Assembly: GCA_964592405.1 (NCBI GenBank)
Contig: CAZQBY010000005.1
Location: 24,703-88,702, forward strand
Length of the DNA stretch: 64,000 bases
Direction: 5' to 3'
From: CAZQBY01 sp964592405 [NCBI: uncultured archaeon]
Lineage (GTDB): Archaea; Altiarchaeota; Altiarchaeia; JAFGQM01
Part shown: piece by piece, positions 25,858 to 35,262 of the stretch
Numbering within the stretch: position 1 is the stretch's first letter
How the letters are laid out: every line of letters starts with the position of its first letter
Notes under the pieces: model-generated
Database searches by the model: none
What the model was told of the DNA's origin: nothing
What the model saw: only the letters and a program-made list of their open reading frames with translations
Program-made: the position numbers and the translations under genes

Positions 25858-28173
25858 TCACCAGTCTGACAAGGACATCTGTCTGCCCATCCCCTTCAGC
25901 TCCTCCTCCTGATAGCCAAGTGCCTCCAATATGCGCATGACTGCTGGCAGGACCTGATTGTTGATGTAGTACTCGGCGTCGTAGTCGTTCTCGTCAACGA
26001 AGGCCAGCATCTCTGCCTTGTCGCTTATGGAAGAACCTTTTTTGGTTATGATGTACTGGATAACATCGCCCACCTGGACTTTTTTACCCCTTTTCTGGGC
26101 CTTTTTCGCTGCCATGACATGGGGGCCTATATTCTCATAGTCACCCAAAGAGCGTGTCAGTTGGGTGTGGATTATAAGATCCTTCAGGGGGACCCGGCCC
26201 TCCCGCAATTCCTGAACAACGCCCTTCACAATCTCCGCTGCCTTTTGCGGATTATTTTCCCACAGGATTGTGTTGAGGACGCGCTCCTGTGTCCTCTTGG
26301 CTATGGGGGCCCAGTCACGGCGCCTGGTTTCCAGCCCCCTCACCATCAGGCGCTTGTTGGAATCTATCAGTGCATACCTCTTTTTTGTTACAAAAACCCC
26401 CCTTGGATAATAACCCTCAAACTCCAGCTCCATGGCGGGCGGTAGTTTGCTGTTTATTTTTCTCAGGAAATCGTTTTTCATCTGTTCTAGTTTCTTTCTC
26501 ACCGGAAGGCCTGGTATGGAAATCATCAGACTGTCGGTATCTCCATACACAACATTATAGCCTTCCTTTTCCGCTGTCTTTATTGTATCCTTTATGTATT
26601 CTCTGCCCCATGCAGCAACCGAGCTGGCACACTCATTGTTATACCATCTTGCACGGGAGAAACCCATATATCCGTAAGCACTGTTGGCCAGAATCTTCAA
26701 TGCCTGCTGCCGGGCGTCCAGACTCTTTATCCTTGTCTCGTCGCCCTTTGCTTCAATAAGCTTCTTCAGTTCAAGTTTGACCTTGGCCCGGCTTTTTAGT
26801 ATCCCCTCCAAGAGCTCTGGTATGAGGCCCTTTCGTTTCTTGCAGAACCTTGCACCGTTTGGAGACACATGGGCATCGTCCTTGCAGCACTCGCAGTTTA
26901 TTGTTGAGGGATCAACATTATGTGCGATTATTATAGAGGGGTATAGCGACCGGAAATCAAAGACAAGGATGTTATCATGAATTCCCTTCTTTGGCTCAAC
27001 AACATAGGCTCCCTCATAGGTGTCCTTCTTCCGGCGGGCGTATTCCCTCTCATCCGGCTTTGACGGAACCAAAATCCCCTTGTCGTGCGCAATCTTCATC
27101 AGGAGCCACTCAATGGCATTGCCAGTCCCCATACGGGATACCTCAAATATCGGTTGACGTATAAGCTGGGCCAGCTCATATTGTGTCGGCAGGACCTCCA
27201 CAGCTATCCTCAGGCACGAATCCGCATCGGAAATAGCGTAATCAAAAACCATGTCAGTGTTCTCTCCCTTATCCCACCATTCACTTATCCTCTCAACATC
27301 TATGTCCGGCTTTTCTTCGTCAAAGAGTGCCCGGTGGACATCCTCAAGTGTGTAGCGTGGCAAATGGAACATCCTGCGACAGATTGGGTAGAGGTCTACA
27401 TGCGGTCTTCCAGTAACGCGCGCTCCCATCTCCATGCCCCTGCGCTCCAGCTTGACTACGTAATCTGCAGCCCCCATGTTCAGGGGAATACCAAGGGCCT
27501 CTGAACACTCCTTCAATACAGGAAAATCAAAGTTGTCACCATTATAGGTAACTAGCAGGTCTATACCCTGCTTCCTTACAGTGTCTATGAGAGCCTGTAT
27601 TATGGCCTTCTCATCAGAAAGGTTTTCAACAATACTATTCTTTGAATCATACTTGTAGTTCCAGACTTTCCGAAGACCTGTACTGTCCGAGTAACTTATG
27701 ACTATTGGCCGGGTTTTTCCTCCACTCTGGACGGTTTCAATATCAAAGGCAGCTATCCTGAGAAGATCATTACGCGCCCCCTTCATCGGAACCAGATCTG
27801 AATCTATGATATACCTCTGGACAAAACGTATGTCGTCCTCCCGCGTCTCAAGACAGTTTTTGAGTTCTGATATGCTGCCACGTATCTGTGGAACATTCCG
27901 CGGATGCCCAACGACTATTCTAATCACATCCACCTCATTTGTGATATCTGTCTTCCTGACTATCTCTGCCTTTTTGATCTGCGGAAAACCGGCAGATTCT
28001 ATTTCCCTGAGAAGGTCCTGCACGCTGGTCTTGGGCAGAGCAAAAAAATAGGGCTCAAAGCCCTGCACCTCTTTTATCTCCTTATCTCCACCTCTTTTTG
28101 AAGAGGGGTAAAAGAGCTCAATGACTGCCTTATCATCTTCAGTCTTGTATGCCGCATCGAGAAGGATGTCCAT
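25858..28173 (-). CDS. polB: Family B DNA polymerase
   Basis: Replicative or repair polymerase with proofreading. Exonuclease motifs: FDIETV (Exo I), TYNGDNFDF (Exo II) and YAISDADS (Exo III). Polymerase motifs: DFRSLYPSIIIAHN (A), KILANSAYGYMG (B) and YGDTDSL (C), all contiguous, so no inteins. The last residues QMSLSDW match a PCNA-interacting peptide. Length 771 aa is typical. Two cysteine pairs (CECC, and a later single C) in the fingers-proximal region resemble the stabilising cysteines of euryarchaeal enzymes. Confidence 0.96.
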   Translation of the reverse strand: MDILLDAAYKTEDDKAVIELFYPSSKRGGDKEIKEVQGFEPYFFALPKTSVQDLLREIESAGFPQIKKAEIVRKTDITNEVDVIRIVVGHPRNVPQIRGSISELKNCLETREDDIRFVQRYIIDSDLVPMKGARNDLLRIAAFDIETVQSGGKTRPIVISYSDSTGLRKVWNYKYDSKNSIVENLSDEKAIIQALIDTVRKQGIDLLVTYNGDNFDFPVLKECSEALGIPLNMGAADYVVKLERRGMEMGARVTGRPHVDLYPICRRMFHLPRYTLEDVHRALFDEEKPDIDVERISEWWDKGENTDMVFDYAISDADSCLRIAVEVLPTQYELAQLIRQPIFEVSRMGTGNAIEWLLMKIAHDKGILVPSKPDEREYARRKKDTYEGAYVVEPKKGIHDNILVFDFRSLYPSIIIAHNVDPSTINCECCKDDAHVSPNGARFCKKRKGLIPELLEGILKSRAKVKLELKKLIEAKGDETRIKSLDARQQALKILANSAYGYMGFSRARWYNNECASSVAAWGREYIKDTIKTAEKEGYNVVYGDTDSLMISIPGLPVRKKLEQMKNDFLRKINSKLPPAMELEFEGYYPRGVFVTKKRYALIDSNKRLMVRGLETRRRDWAPIAKRTQERVLNTILWENNPQKAAEIVKGVVQELREGRVPLKDLIIHTQLTRSLGDYENIGPHVMAAKKAQKRGKKVQVGDVIQYIITKKGSSISDKAEMLAFVDENDYDAEYYINNQVLPAVMRILEALGYQEEELKGMGRQMSLSDW

Positions 28174-28277
28174 TTAAGGCCTTAGGATAAAGATTTTTAA
28201 TAACTTTACAACAGGATTAATATATACCACAACCACCGCTCTTGCCTTTTTATTTCACATAATATAAAAGAAGTGGA

Positions 28278-28595
28278 ATGAGCAGACGGGAGCATGGTGA
28301 GAAAAGAGAAGAGCGCAGACCTAAGGGGAAAAAGGGTGAACTGCAACGGCAGCTGGAGCTTGTTAGCAGTCTTGTCGAGCAGGTCAGGGCCATGGACTCG
28401 GAAATCGACCTTATAAAACAAAAAATCAACCTCATAATCAGAGAGATAAAAATCCTCAAACGGGCCGTCCTCGTGGAAAAAAAGGAGATCAAGGAGCTGA
28501 AAGTTGAAGAAGAGAAGGACAAGAGCCGGTTTGAGAGTATTCTTGGCATACTCAGGGGTTCAAAAGAGGGGGAAGAAGGGTCGGAAACCCCGTAA
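28278..28595 (+). CDS. Small coiled-coil protein (unknown)
   Basis: A 105-residue, strongly charged protein: a basic N-terminus (about 1-22) then one uninterrupted heptad-rich helix (about 22-82, hydrophobic residues at LELVSSLVEQV and INLIIREIKILKRAV) and an acidic tail. It has no membrane segment. It is divergent from polB; CCTTTTTATTTC (about 28236-28247) is a TATA candidate. No family recognised; a dimeric scaffold or DNA-associated protein is possible. Confidence 0.6.
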   Translation: MSRREHGEKREERRPKGKKGELQRQLELVSSLVEQVRAMDSEIDLIKQKINLIIREIKILKRAVLVEKKEIKELKVEEEKDKSRFESILGILRGSKEGEEGSETP

Positions 28596-28602
28596 CGGGC
28601 AA

Positions 28603-29766
28603 TCAAACTATCCTAATCTCTGCCGTTTCACCTATGAATTTTCTCTGTTTCCCATCGATCTCATAGGATATGGTAGCGCCCCTGACTTTTAATCTCCATC
28701 CAGCGTCAAGTGGTGGAATTTTCAGCGAGTAGGTTATAAACACTCGTCCACCGACATCAAGATCAAACTCCCACGTCAGGTTGTTGTCGGAGATGCTGAC
28801 TGGTTTTGGGGAAAACTCTGATGGAGATAACGCCTTTGGAGGAGAATCAAATACCATGACAGAAATTGGCGACTTTTCTATATTTGATACTATGATTGTG
28901 CGCTCAAGCTCATTTGTCTTTCCATGAACGGCAGTATCGCTGGATAAAAAGGATTTTATGGCAGACCTGCCGAACTGTGACCGAAAATATATCAGCAGGC
29001 CTATTATCAGTACCAGGGGCCCAAGTATAAGGGCTAATTTTACCGGCTCGAGGAGGCTGCTCTTCAAATCTTTTGCCCGCGCGATTAACCGGAATGCTTC
29101 ATCCGCAGTTTTATGGGCCTCTGCCAATGCGGGGCTGTTCTCATCAGGTTTTAAAGAGGGTATTTCTTCAGAGGCATCAACATAGAGGCTCCTTGCGATT
29201 TTGAATTTCTCCCTTGCATTATCTAGCATAGACAACATACTCGGCGTTACCTGCGATGTCCGCTCTATTAGATCCTTCAGGTTTTCCACACCCGTAACAC
29301 AAACTGAGGAGATGGATGCCGGAAGGAGAAGCACCTTATCATATACCTCTTCCAGCAGGGAATCTGCACTTTCGTAGTCCTGCCTTTCATAGGCTGCCTC
29401 TGAATCCGAGATTTTCTGGAGCAACGGCTCAATTTCAGCTTCTGCCTGCTCCACAGCGCGCGATTCCAGATTGGTTCTCATCTGCCCGATCAGATATTCC
29501 GACTCATCAAGAGATAAGCGAAGATCTGAGTATTTCCTTAGAAATCGCATCTGTGGAGTTGAGAGCTGATCCCTAAGGGCATCGAGCTCCTTGGTTATCG
29601 AGATTATTGTCTCAATATCCTTATTGGCACGTGCCAAATCGAGCTCCGCCTCCTTCTGGGTCATCTGTGATACCAACAGGGAGTAGGAGGATGTATCTAT
29701 CGAGGAGGCAGAAGCCTGGAGTAGCATCACGAGCAGTAGGGCCGACAGGAATATTTTCCCAACCAT
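28603..29766 (-). CDS. Exported coiled-coil membrane protein (unknown)
   Basis: A 387-aa protein. Signal peptide at 1-21 (MVGKIFLSALLLVMLLQASA), an extracellular mostly helical region (about 22-240, Glu/Asp-rich, with helix patterns reminiscent of TPR or spectrin-like bundles), one transmembrane helix (about 244-263, LALILGPLVLIIGLLIYF), and a C-terminal beta-rich domain (about 275-387, TWEFDLDVGGRVFITYSLKI) predicted to be cytoplasmic. I recognise no family. The architecture suggests a surface sensor or anchor. The stop lies 7 nt from the convergent coiled-coil gene. Confidence 0.65.
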   Translation of the reverse strand: MVGKIFLSALLLVMLLQASASSIDTSSYSLLVSQMTQKEAELDLARANKDIETIISITKELDALRDQLSTPQMRFLRKYSDLRLSLDESEYLIGQMRTNLESRAVEQAEAEIEPLLQKISDSEAAYERQDYESADSLLEEVYDKVLLLPASISSVCVTGVENLKDLIERTSQVTPSMLSMLDNAREKFKIARSLYVDASEEIPSLKPDENSPALAEAHKTADEAFRLIARAKDLKSSLLEPVKLALILGPLVLIIGLLIYFRSQFGRSAIKSFLSSDTAVHGKTNELERTIIVSNIEKSPISVMVFDSPPKALSPSEFSPKPVSISDNNLTWEFDLDVGGRVFITYSLKIPPLDAGWRLKVRGATISYEIDGKQRKFIGETAEIRIV

Positions 29767-29821
29767 TTTATTTTTATAGGGTCGCCATTAATTTAAACAG
29801 CCCTAAATTAAAACAAGTGAG

Positions 29822-30328
29822 ATGACCGGCCATGAGAGCGTCAGACATCTGGAGTGGTTTGACCATATGCTTGAGAGCACATTCACCATTGTTGCAGTAA
29901 TACTCTTTATAATATCCATTAGCCTTCTGATTCTTGGTCTGATAGAGCTGGTAAGGGGTTGGAACATTATGTTCGGCAGTCCTGCACTGGATCTCCTTGA
30001 GGAGACTCCATCAAGTGTATTGATAACCGGACTTGGTATGATTGTCATAGGGATAGCAGTACTTGACCTCACAAAATCCATACTGGACGAGAAGAGGGCT
30101 CAAACAAGGCAGAAGAATGCACAGGAAAGAGCCCGGGATTTCCTTACCCGTTTTCTGCCAGTAATAATCTTCGCTATTTCAGCAGAAATCTTTGTAAGGA
30201 TTGCTCAGGTAAGTTCAACAGTCCAGTCGGGCCTCTTCTTGGAGATGGCAATTGTGGGAATTGCCGTCGGGGTTATGCTGGGGGGGCTTGCGATATATCT
30301 TAGGATGACTGCAGCAGAGGGAAAGTAG
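29822..30328 (+). CDS. Four-helix membrane protein (unknown)
   Basis: A 168-residue protein with four predicted helices (about 20-44, 64-86, 108-128 and 138-160). The segment between helices 2 and 3 is highly charged (SILDEKRAQTRQKNAQERARD). There are no conserved catalytic motifs that I recognise. It is divergent from the exported protein at 28603, with about 55 nt between starts. A small channel or membrane scaffold would fit but is not demonstrated. Confidence 0.6.
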   Translation: MTGHESVRHLEWFDHMLESTFTIVAVILFIISISLLILGLIELVRGWNIMFGSPALDLLEETPSSVLITGLGMIVIGIAVLDLTKSILDEKRAQTRQKNAQERARDFLTRFLPVIIFAISAEIFVRIAQVSSTVQSGLFLEMAIVGIAVGVMLGGLAIYLRMTAAEGK

Positions 30329-30385
30329 GCAGCAGGAGAGAAGCGGCTAGACTTCCCTTTCCAGCCGTATACCTCAGTTCTTAGA

Positions 30386-31552
30386 TTATGCGGCTCTGGC
30401 AGCCCCCCATCTCACAAGCAGGCTTGAGAACAGGGCCGGAATTATGAATTTGAAGACTATACTCGATGCCACAATTACCGAGTATAGTCCCACACCCACC
30501 AAACCATTGTCAAAGAGTATCCTGATAATTATTATACTGGTGCTGAACCGCACGGATATCCCAATCCCCAGCAGAATGGAGTGCTTTGTTCCCAGTTCCT
30601 TTCTCCCAATAATCCAGCTTCCTAGGATCTTGGTTCCATTGGATACAAGGACAATCAGAAGTATGAGAAGCGGATAAGAAGCAAGATATCTTATATCCAT
30701 GGTCGCTCCGATCCAGAGGAAGAATATGGGGGCAAAAAAGCCATAGCACATGGTTTTGACTTCGCTTTCTATCATATTCAGCCTCTTGGGGGGTATGAAG
30801 GTTTTGAGGGCGATACCAGAGATGAGGGCAGCAACGGGGGTTGCATATGCGTATTCACCAACCGCCAGAAACAGAAACAGAATGAAGAGCACAAACAGAA
30901 ATGTGCTTTCAATATCCGAGAAGGCAAATCTTCTGCCTTCCTTTTTTAGTTTGGTCAGGCCAAAGGCCAAAGCGAAGAGTGTGAGAAGGGAAGCCAGTAC
31001 TGCCACTATGCTTAAATGTGGTACCGAGGCACTGGACCCTATAACAACCATCAGACACACCAGCAGTATTATTTCAATCACATCATCCAGAATTCCAATT
31101 CCAATTATGCTTTGTCCAAGTTTTGTGTTGATTATCCTGAATTCATCCAGAATAGGAATCAGGACTGCTTCACCAACCGTAGCAAAGGAGGTGGCCACGA
31201 TAATGGAAATAATCCAATCATAGCCAAAGACAAACCGGATCAGGAGACTTCCGAAAAAAGCCTCAAAAAGGATTACAAAAAAGGTTGCCCTGACTATAAA
31301 CCATTCCCGCTTCTTTAACTCCTTCAGATCCAGTTCAAATCCTATGACGAACAGCAGGAAATACATTCCAAGCTGGGCTAGGAAGAGAAAAGTGGGGGAG
31401 GAGGTAACTTCTATAAACGGGTTATGGACAGCAAGCAGGGCACCAAAGATGAGCGCTGCGAATACCCACGGCATGCGTATACGCTCCATCAGCCTCCCAA
31501 CTATGAAAGTAAACAGGAAGGCAATACTCAGGAACAGGAACAGATTAATCAT
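30386..31552 (-). CDS. Cation/proton antiporter (CPA2/Kef type)
   Basis: A 388-aa integral membrane protein with about twelve helices. Family markers: LGMYFLLFVIGFELDL in the early part and the discontinuous-helix region SFATVGEAVLIPIL followed by GILDDVIEIIL, whose tandem aspartates form the ion-binding site of CPA2 antiporters. There is no C-terminal nucleotide-binding (TrkA-N) domain, so this is the short Na+(K+)/H+ antiporter form. Likely role: sodium or potassium efflux and pH homeostasis. Confidence 0.88.
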   Translation of the reverse strand: MINLFLFLSIAFLFTFIVGRLMERIRMPWVFAALIFGALLAVHNPFIEVTSSPTFLFLAQLGMYFLLFVIGFELDLKELKKREWFIVRATFFVILFEAFFGSLLIRFVFGYDWIISIIVATSFATVGEAVLIPILDEFRIINTKLGQSIIGIGILDDVIEIILLVCLMVVIGSSASVPHLSIVAVLASLLTLFALAFGLTKLKKEGRRFAFSDIESTFLFVLFILFLFLAVGEYAYATPVAALISGIALKTFIPPKRLNMIESEVKTMCYGFFAPIFFLWIGATMDIRYLASYPLLILLIVLVSNGTKILGSWIIGRKELGTKHSILLGIGISVRFSTSIIIIRILFDNGLVGVGLYSVIVASSIVFKFIIPALFSSLLVRWGAARAA

Positions 31553-31626
31553 GGTATTTATATGCAGAATCTAACCTAAGTATCTATATCTACATCCGAG
31601 GTTATATAAAGTTTTACGGGTAGCTC

Positions 31627-32595
31627 CTATGTGGACTCCAAAAGCGCAACCCTGCTTTCCTCCTTTGTGTCCTTCAGCCTAAACCCCGTCAGTTCCCCGA
31701 GCCTCACGGCCGTCTCTGTTATCTCCTTCTGCGAGAGCATATTGTCCAAAGTTAGCCGTCTCCGGGAATAGCCAACACACATATAGGACTTCACTTCCAC
31801 ATAATCCGGATCCGCCTTTTTTATTAGTTCTGCGAACTTTGGGAGGAATTTCGGATTGTCATTCCAGCCGCGGACCATGGTTACGCGTATCACGCGTCTG
31901 CACCTGAAAAGCGGGAATATGTCTATGCTCTCATTGAGGCGCTCCCAGCCATCGGGGATAAGGGGGCGGTTGAGCTGTTTGTAAAGGCTCTTGGTTGGGG
32001 CCTCAAGACTCAGGTATAGTTGTGTCGGCTCCTTGCTGAGCTCCTTTAGCCTGTCTGGAAATGTCCCATTTGTGACAAGGAAAGTGGAAGTAAAATCATG
32101 TTTGTGAAAACTCTCGATAAGCTCTCCAATCTGCGGATATATGGTGGGCTCACCAGCTAGGCTGATGGCTGCGTGGTTTGGATATTGTGCCTCTTTCCAC
32201 TTCTTCTGATCCACACGGTCCTTCAGCCCGCCATAACCGCTCAGGAGAAGGCGCTGCGCCCTGACAGATTCCTCCACTATGAAATCCGGGTCATCCCACT
32301 CCCTGAGCTCTGTTCCGATTGTCCACTCTACCGGGCGCCAGCAGAAGACGCACTTTTGCGTGCAGTATGCAACAGCCGGTGTCATCTGAAGACAGCGGTG
32401 GGACCTGATGCCATAGAACTTCTCCTTGTAGCAGTAGTCTCTATTCATAAGGCTCCTTCTGAGCCACTCACAGGTCTTCACAGCCGAATGCCTGCCCACG
32501 AGGTGATAGTGTTGCTTCACCAGAAGCTTCCGCAATTCCTCCGGGAGTATCGGTTCTTTGGTTCCGGACTTCCCGCCCTCTTCCTCAGAAGCCAT
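31627..32595 (-). CDS. taw1: 4-demethylwyosine synthase (TYW1)
   Basis: Radical SAM enzyme forming the tricyclic base of wyosine derivatives at G37 of tRNA-Phe, using pyruvate. Cluster-binding cysteines C78, C82 and C85 lie in YCTQKCVFCWRP; SLAGEPTIYP and LVTNGT are typical of the family, as are the other cysteines C42, C55 and C68 that bind the second cluster in archaeal TYW1. Length 322 aa matches archaeal enzymes without the flavodoxin domain of the eukaryotic form. Confidence 0.95.
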   Translation of the reverse strand: MASEEEGGKSGTKEPILPEELRKLLVKQHYHLVGRHSAVKTCEWLRRSLMNRDYCYKEKFYGIRSHRCLQMTPAVAYCTQKCVFCWRPVEWTIGTELREWDDPDFIVEESVRAQRLLLSGYGGLKDRVDQKKWKEAQYPNHAAISLAGEPTIYPQIGELIESFHKHDFTSTFLVTNGTFPDRLKELSKEPTQLYLSLEAPTKSLYKQLNRPLIPDGWERLNESIDIFPLFRCRRVIRVTMVRGWNDNPKFLPKFAELIKKADPDYVEVKSYMCVGYSRRRLTLDNMLSQKEITETAVRLGELTGFRLKDTKEESRVALLEST

Positions 32596-32668
32596 AGGCT
32601 GTAATCTGAAACTGCTGACAGAAAAATGGCTTTTTTAGGGACATAAAATCTGTCCGAAAACCATCATG

Positions 32669-32680
32669 TTTTTATACTTT
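32669..32680 (+). promoter_or_regulatory. TATA box of the second PRC-barrel gene
   Basis: GTTTTTATACTT lies about 48 nt before the ATG at 32722, giving a predicted leader of about 20 nt. It closely resembles the TATA box of the first PRC-barrel gene (CTTTTTATAC), and the predicted leader lengths are the same. Confidence 0.5.
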
Positions 32681-32721
32681 AAGGCGTTAACAATTCCGGT
32701 TTATTCTTTTAACTGACTAAA

Positions 32722-33033
32722 ATGGCAAGATTTGTTGTTGCGAGGCAGTTGGGCGGTAAACGGGCCATTACGACCACCGGGAAGGAGATAGGCAGAATTG
32801 ACGACATAATAGTTGATGAGGCCACCGGCGAGATGGAGAGTATTATTATAGAACCGGACTCAGAAACAGCAGAAGATGTCAGGTTCCCAAAGGACAGCAG
32901 GGGCGACTTTGTAATACCTTTCAAGGCCGTGAGGGCAATTAGCGATGTGGTTGTTGTTGAGGAGGCCCCAGCGCCTGTCGGGCCCGCGGCTGCTCCGGCA
33001 GCACCCAGACACCACCACCACAGCTCTGCTTAA
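32722..33033 (+). CDS. PRC-barrel protein, CdpB-like (second copy)
   Basis: A 103-aa single PRC-barrel domain: FVVARQLGGKRAITTTGKEIG, RIDDIIVDEATGEMESIII and FKAVRAISDVVVVEE, followed by an Ala/Pro-rich tail ending RHHHHSSA. The natural histidine run could bind metal. It is a paralogue in architecture of the protein at 8124 (same length class, same kind of tail), but the barrel sequences are well diverged. The pair recalls CdpB1 and CdpB2, the SepF-binding PRC-barrel partners of haloarchaeal division; this is inference. Confidence 0.8.
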   Translation: MARFVVARQLGGKRAITTTGKEIGRIDDIIVDEATGEMESIIIEPDSETAEDVRFPKDSRGDFVIPFKAVRAISDVVVVEEAPAPVGPAAAPAAPRHHHHSSA

Positions 33034-33090
33034 GCTCCACTTTCTCCAGACCCGTTAAACTTGTCAGATTCCAAGTCCCTGTAGGATGGG

Positions 33091-33870
33091 TTAGGACCTA
33101 TCTAATCTTTTCTTACCTTCTTCTTTCACTGCCCTGACCAATCTGTGCACCTTTCCTTTGACATCCTTCGCATTTTCTATGGCAGTCCCCACTTGGACAG
33201 CGTCTGCGCCCGCCCTGATGTCGGTGCGCACCTGCTCCTCGGTCCGAATACCACCAGCAACAATATAGAAGGTCTTTGGGCTTATGACCGTGCTGACAGC
33301 CTTTACCATCTCTGCGGGAATAGGCCTTGGTGGGTTGGAGCCAGCATCCGTTAAGACAAACCTGAAGCCCATCATCTCAGCTGCCAGTGCAGTGGCGGCT
33401 GCAATCTTCGGCTTGCTCAGGGGTATGGGTTTTGCGTCACCCACCCATGAAACTGTCCCCCCATCACCAACAACCAGATATGCGACCGGCAGCGGTTCGA
33501 TGCCTATCTTCCTGATGACAGGTGCTGCAAGAGTCTGTGCCTCTGTTATCCAGTAGGGGTTACGGGAGTTGAGCATGGACATAAAATATATAGAGTCGGC
33601 TTTGGCGGTCAGTGTTGCTATATTGCCGGGGAAGAGATTTACCGGAATATCAACAACCTCTTTGATCTTGGAAACGGTTTCGTCGAGTGCCCGGCCCTGA
33701 ACACCTGTCGATCCCCCCACAACTATAAGATCGGCACCTGCTTCATAGGCGCTTGCAGCCACACCTGCAGCATCCTTCAGAGACTTGTAATCAAGAGGAT
33801 CGATGACCGCAAAGAACAGGGCACCATCCTCTCTCTTCTTGTCATTCAGATAATCCTCTACCTTCCCCAT
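33091..33870 (-). CDS. Geranylgeranylglyceryl phosphate synthase
   Basis: First committed step of archaeal membrane lipid synthesis: transfers geranylgeranyl to sn-glycerol-1-phosphate. TIM-barrel of the PcrB/GGGPS family: FAVIDPLDYKS, LIVVGGSTGVQG, FPGNIATLTAKADSIYFMSMLNSR, YLVVGDGGTVSWVGDAKPIP, LTDAGSN and the phosphate-binding VAGGIRTEEQ and ADAVQVGTAIE. The 259-aa length fits group II enzymes. The next enzyme in the pathway is encoded at 62367. Confidence 0.93.
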   Translation of the reverse strand: MGKVEDYLNDKKREDGALFFAVIDPLDYKSLKDAAGVAASAYEAGADLIVVGGSTGVQGRALDETVSKIKEVVDIPVNLFPGNIATLTAKADSIYFMSMLNSRNPYWITEAQTLAAPVIRKIGIEPLPVAYLVVGDGGTVSWVGDAKPIPLSKPKIAAATALAAEMMGFRFVLTDAGSNPPRPIPAEMVKAVSTVISPKTFYIVAGGIRTEEQVRTDIRAGADAVQVGTAIENAKDVKGKVHRLVRAVKEEGKKRLDRS

Positions 33871-33909
33871 CGCTCCTATATTTTAATACAAACCCATAAA
33901 AACCTACTG

Positions 33910-35184
33910 ATGGCAGATTTGTTGGTGAGGGGTGGGAAGATCGTCGGACCAACAACAATACTCGAGGCCAATTTGGTTATAGACGATGGCAGGATATCAA
34001 ACATCACCAAGCAGGACGTCCCAGCAGATGAGACAGTGGATGCGCGCGGACTTTATGTCATCCCCGGTCTGATAGATGCACACGTACACTTTCGTGACTT
34101 TGGGCAATCCTACAAGGCCGACTGGAAGAGTGAGTCACGTGCAGCCGCCGCTGGCGGCGTCACGACGGTCCTTGACATGCCCAACAACAAGCCCAGTATA
34201 AATAATAACAGGCGCCTGGAAGAGAAGCGGGAGATTGCCAGTAAGAAAAGCATTGTCGACTTCGGTCTGTATTTTGGAGCAGAGAACAACAATTTAGAGG
34301 AGATAAAAAATCTGGAGAATATTGCCGGAGTCAAGTTTTTCTTGGGAAAGAGCACAGGTGATCTGCTCTTCAATGAGGAAAATCTGCCTCAATTCTTCAG
34401 GGTGCTTAAGGAGAGGGGCATGCTCGCTGCCTGCCACTGTGAAAAGCTCGCTCTCCTTGAGAAATACAGGAGAGATAATTTCAGATATTTCTCTGATGTG
34501 CGCCCGACAATATGTGAGAGCATGTCCATAAGGGATGTTATCCACAGCATGCATAACAACAGGGTACATATCTGCCATGTTACAAGTGATATGGGAGTAA
34601 GGGAGATTATCAAGGCAAAAAAACTAAACAGAAAGTTCAGTTGCGAGGTTACCCCACAACACCTCCTTCTCAGCAAGCTCGATGAGGCTGATGCCGGCAG
34701 TTATCTGAAAATGTATCCCCCTCTGCGCCCAAAGCCTGACCAGACAGCTCTCCGGCGCGCATTAAAAGCCGGTATAATCGATATGGTTGTCACAGATCAT
34801 GCACCCCATACTATTGAGGAGAAAGGAGAGGACTTCGACAAAGCCCCCGGCGGCGTTCCGGGAATAGAGACACGCCTGCCGCTAGTACTTGGCATTCTCG
34901 AACTTAGGGGGCTGGTCGAAACGTGTGCGCGCAGACCAGCCGAAATATTCCATATAGAGAGAAAGGGTATCCTGAGTGAGGGATATGATGCAGATTTTGT
35001 ACTGCTGGATTTGAATAAAGAATACAGGATAAGGAATGATGCCCTTTTCACAAAATGCGGCTGGAGTCCCTTCAACGGCTGGACCGTCAGGGGAAAAGTT
35101 GAAGCAACATATGTAAGGGGGTCTCAGGTATTCGATGGGGAGCAACCCATAGAAAACAAGGGCTCTGAAGTCCGGTTCACCTAA
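33910..35184 (+). CDS. pyrC: Dihydroorotase
   Basis: Cyclises carbamoyl aspartate to dihydroorotate, the third step of pyrimidine synthesis. Amidohydrolase fold with the metal-binding HVHFRD (H58, H60), substrate-binding NNKPS, the histidines of HVTSD and the late VTDHAPH aspartate. In place of a carbamylated lysine, a bridging residue must come from the KFFLGKSTG region (K in that strand), as in class I enzymes. At 424 aa it has the normal length and heads the pyrC-carA-carB-pyrB-pyrI cluster. Confidence 0.93.
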   Translation: MADLLVRGGKIVGPTTILEANLVIDDGRISNITKQDVPADETVDARGLYVIPGLIDAHVHFRDFGQSYKADWKSESRAAAAGGVTTVLDMPNNKPSINNNRRLEEKREIASKKSIVDFGLYFGAENNNLEEIKNLENIAGVKFFLGKSTGDLLFNEENLPQFFRVLKERGMLAACHCEKLALLEKYRRDNFRYFSDVRPTICESMSIRDVIHSMHNNRVHICHVTSDMGVREIIKAKKLNRKFSCEVTPQHLLLSKLDEADAGSYLKMYPPLRPKPDQTALRRALKAGIIDMVVTDHAPHTIEEKGEDFDKAPGGVPGIETRLPLVLGILELRGLVETCARRPAEIFHIERKGILSEGYDADFVLLDLNKEYRIRNDALFTKCGWSPFNGWTVRGKVEATYVRGSQVFDGEQPIENKGSEVRFT

Positions 35185-35185
35185 A

Positions 35186-35196
35186 CCTTTTATATG
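35186..35196 (+). promoter_or_regulatory. TATA box of carA
   Basis: CCTTTTATATG overlaps the region just after the pyrC stop and would start transcription near 35220, so carA-carB-pyrB-pyrI probably has its own promoter in addition to read-through from pyrC. Confidence 0.5.
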
Positions 35197-35262
35197 CCAA
35201 ATCTCTAAAATAAATAAATTCTCACCTTGTAGCGGAGACGCTGCATGTTGAGTGGGGGTTTG

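Noticed and set aside
25858-28173. Intein in PolB
   Set aside because: Polymerase motifs A, B and C are uninterrupted and total length is normal.
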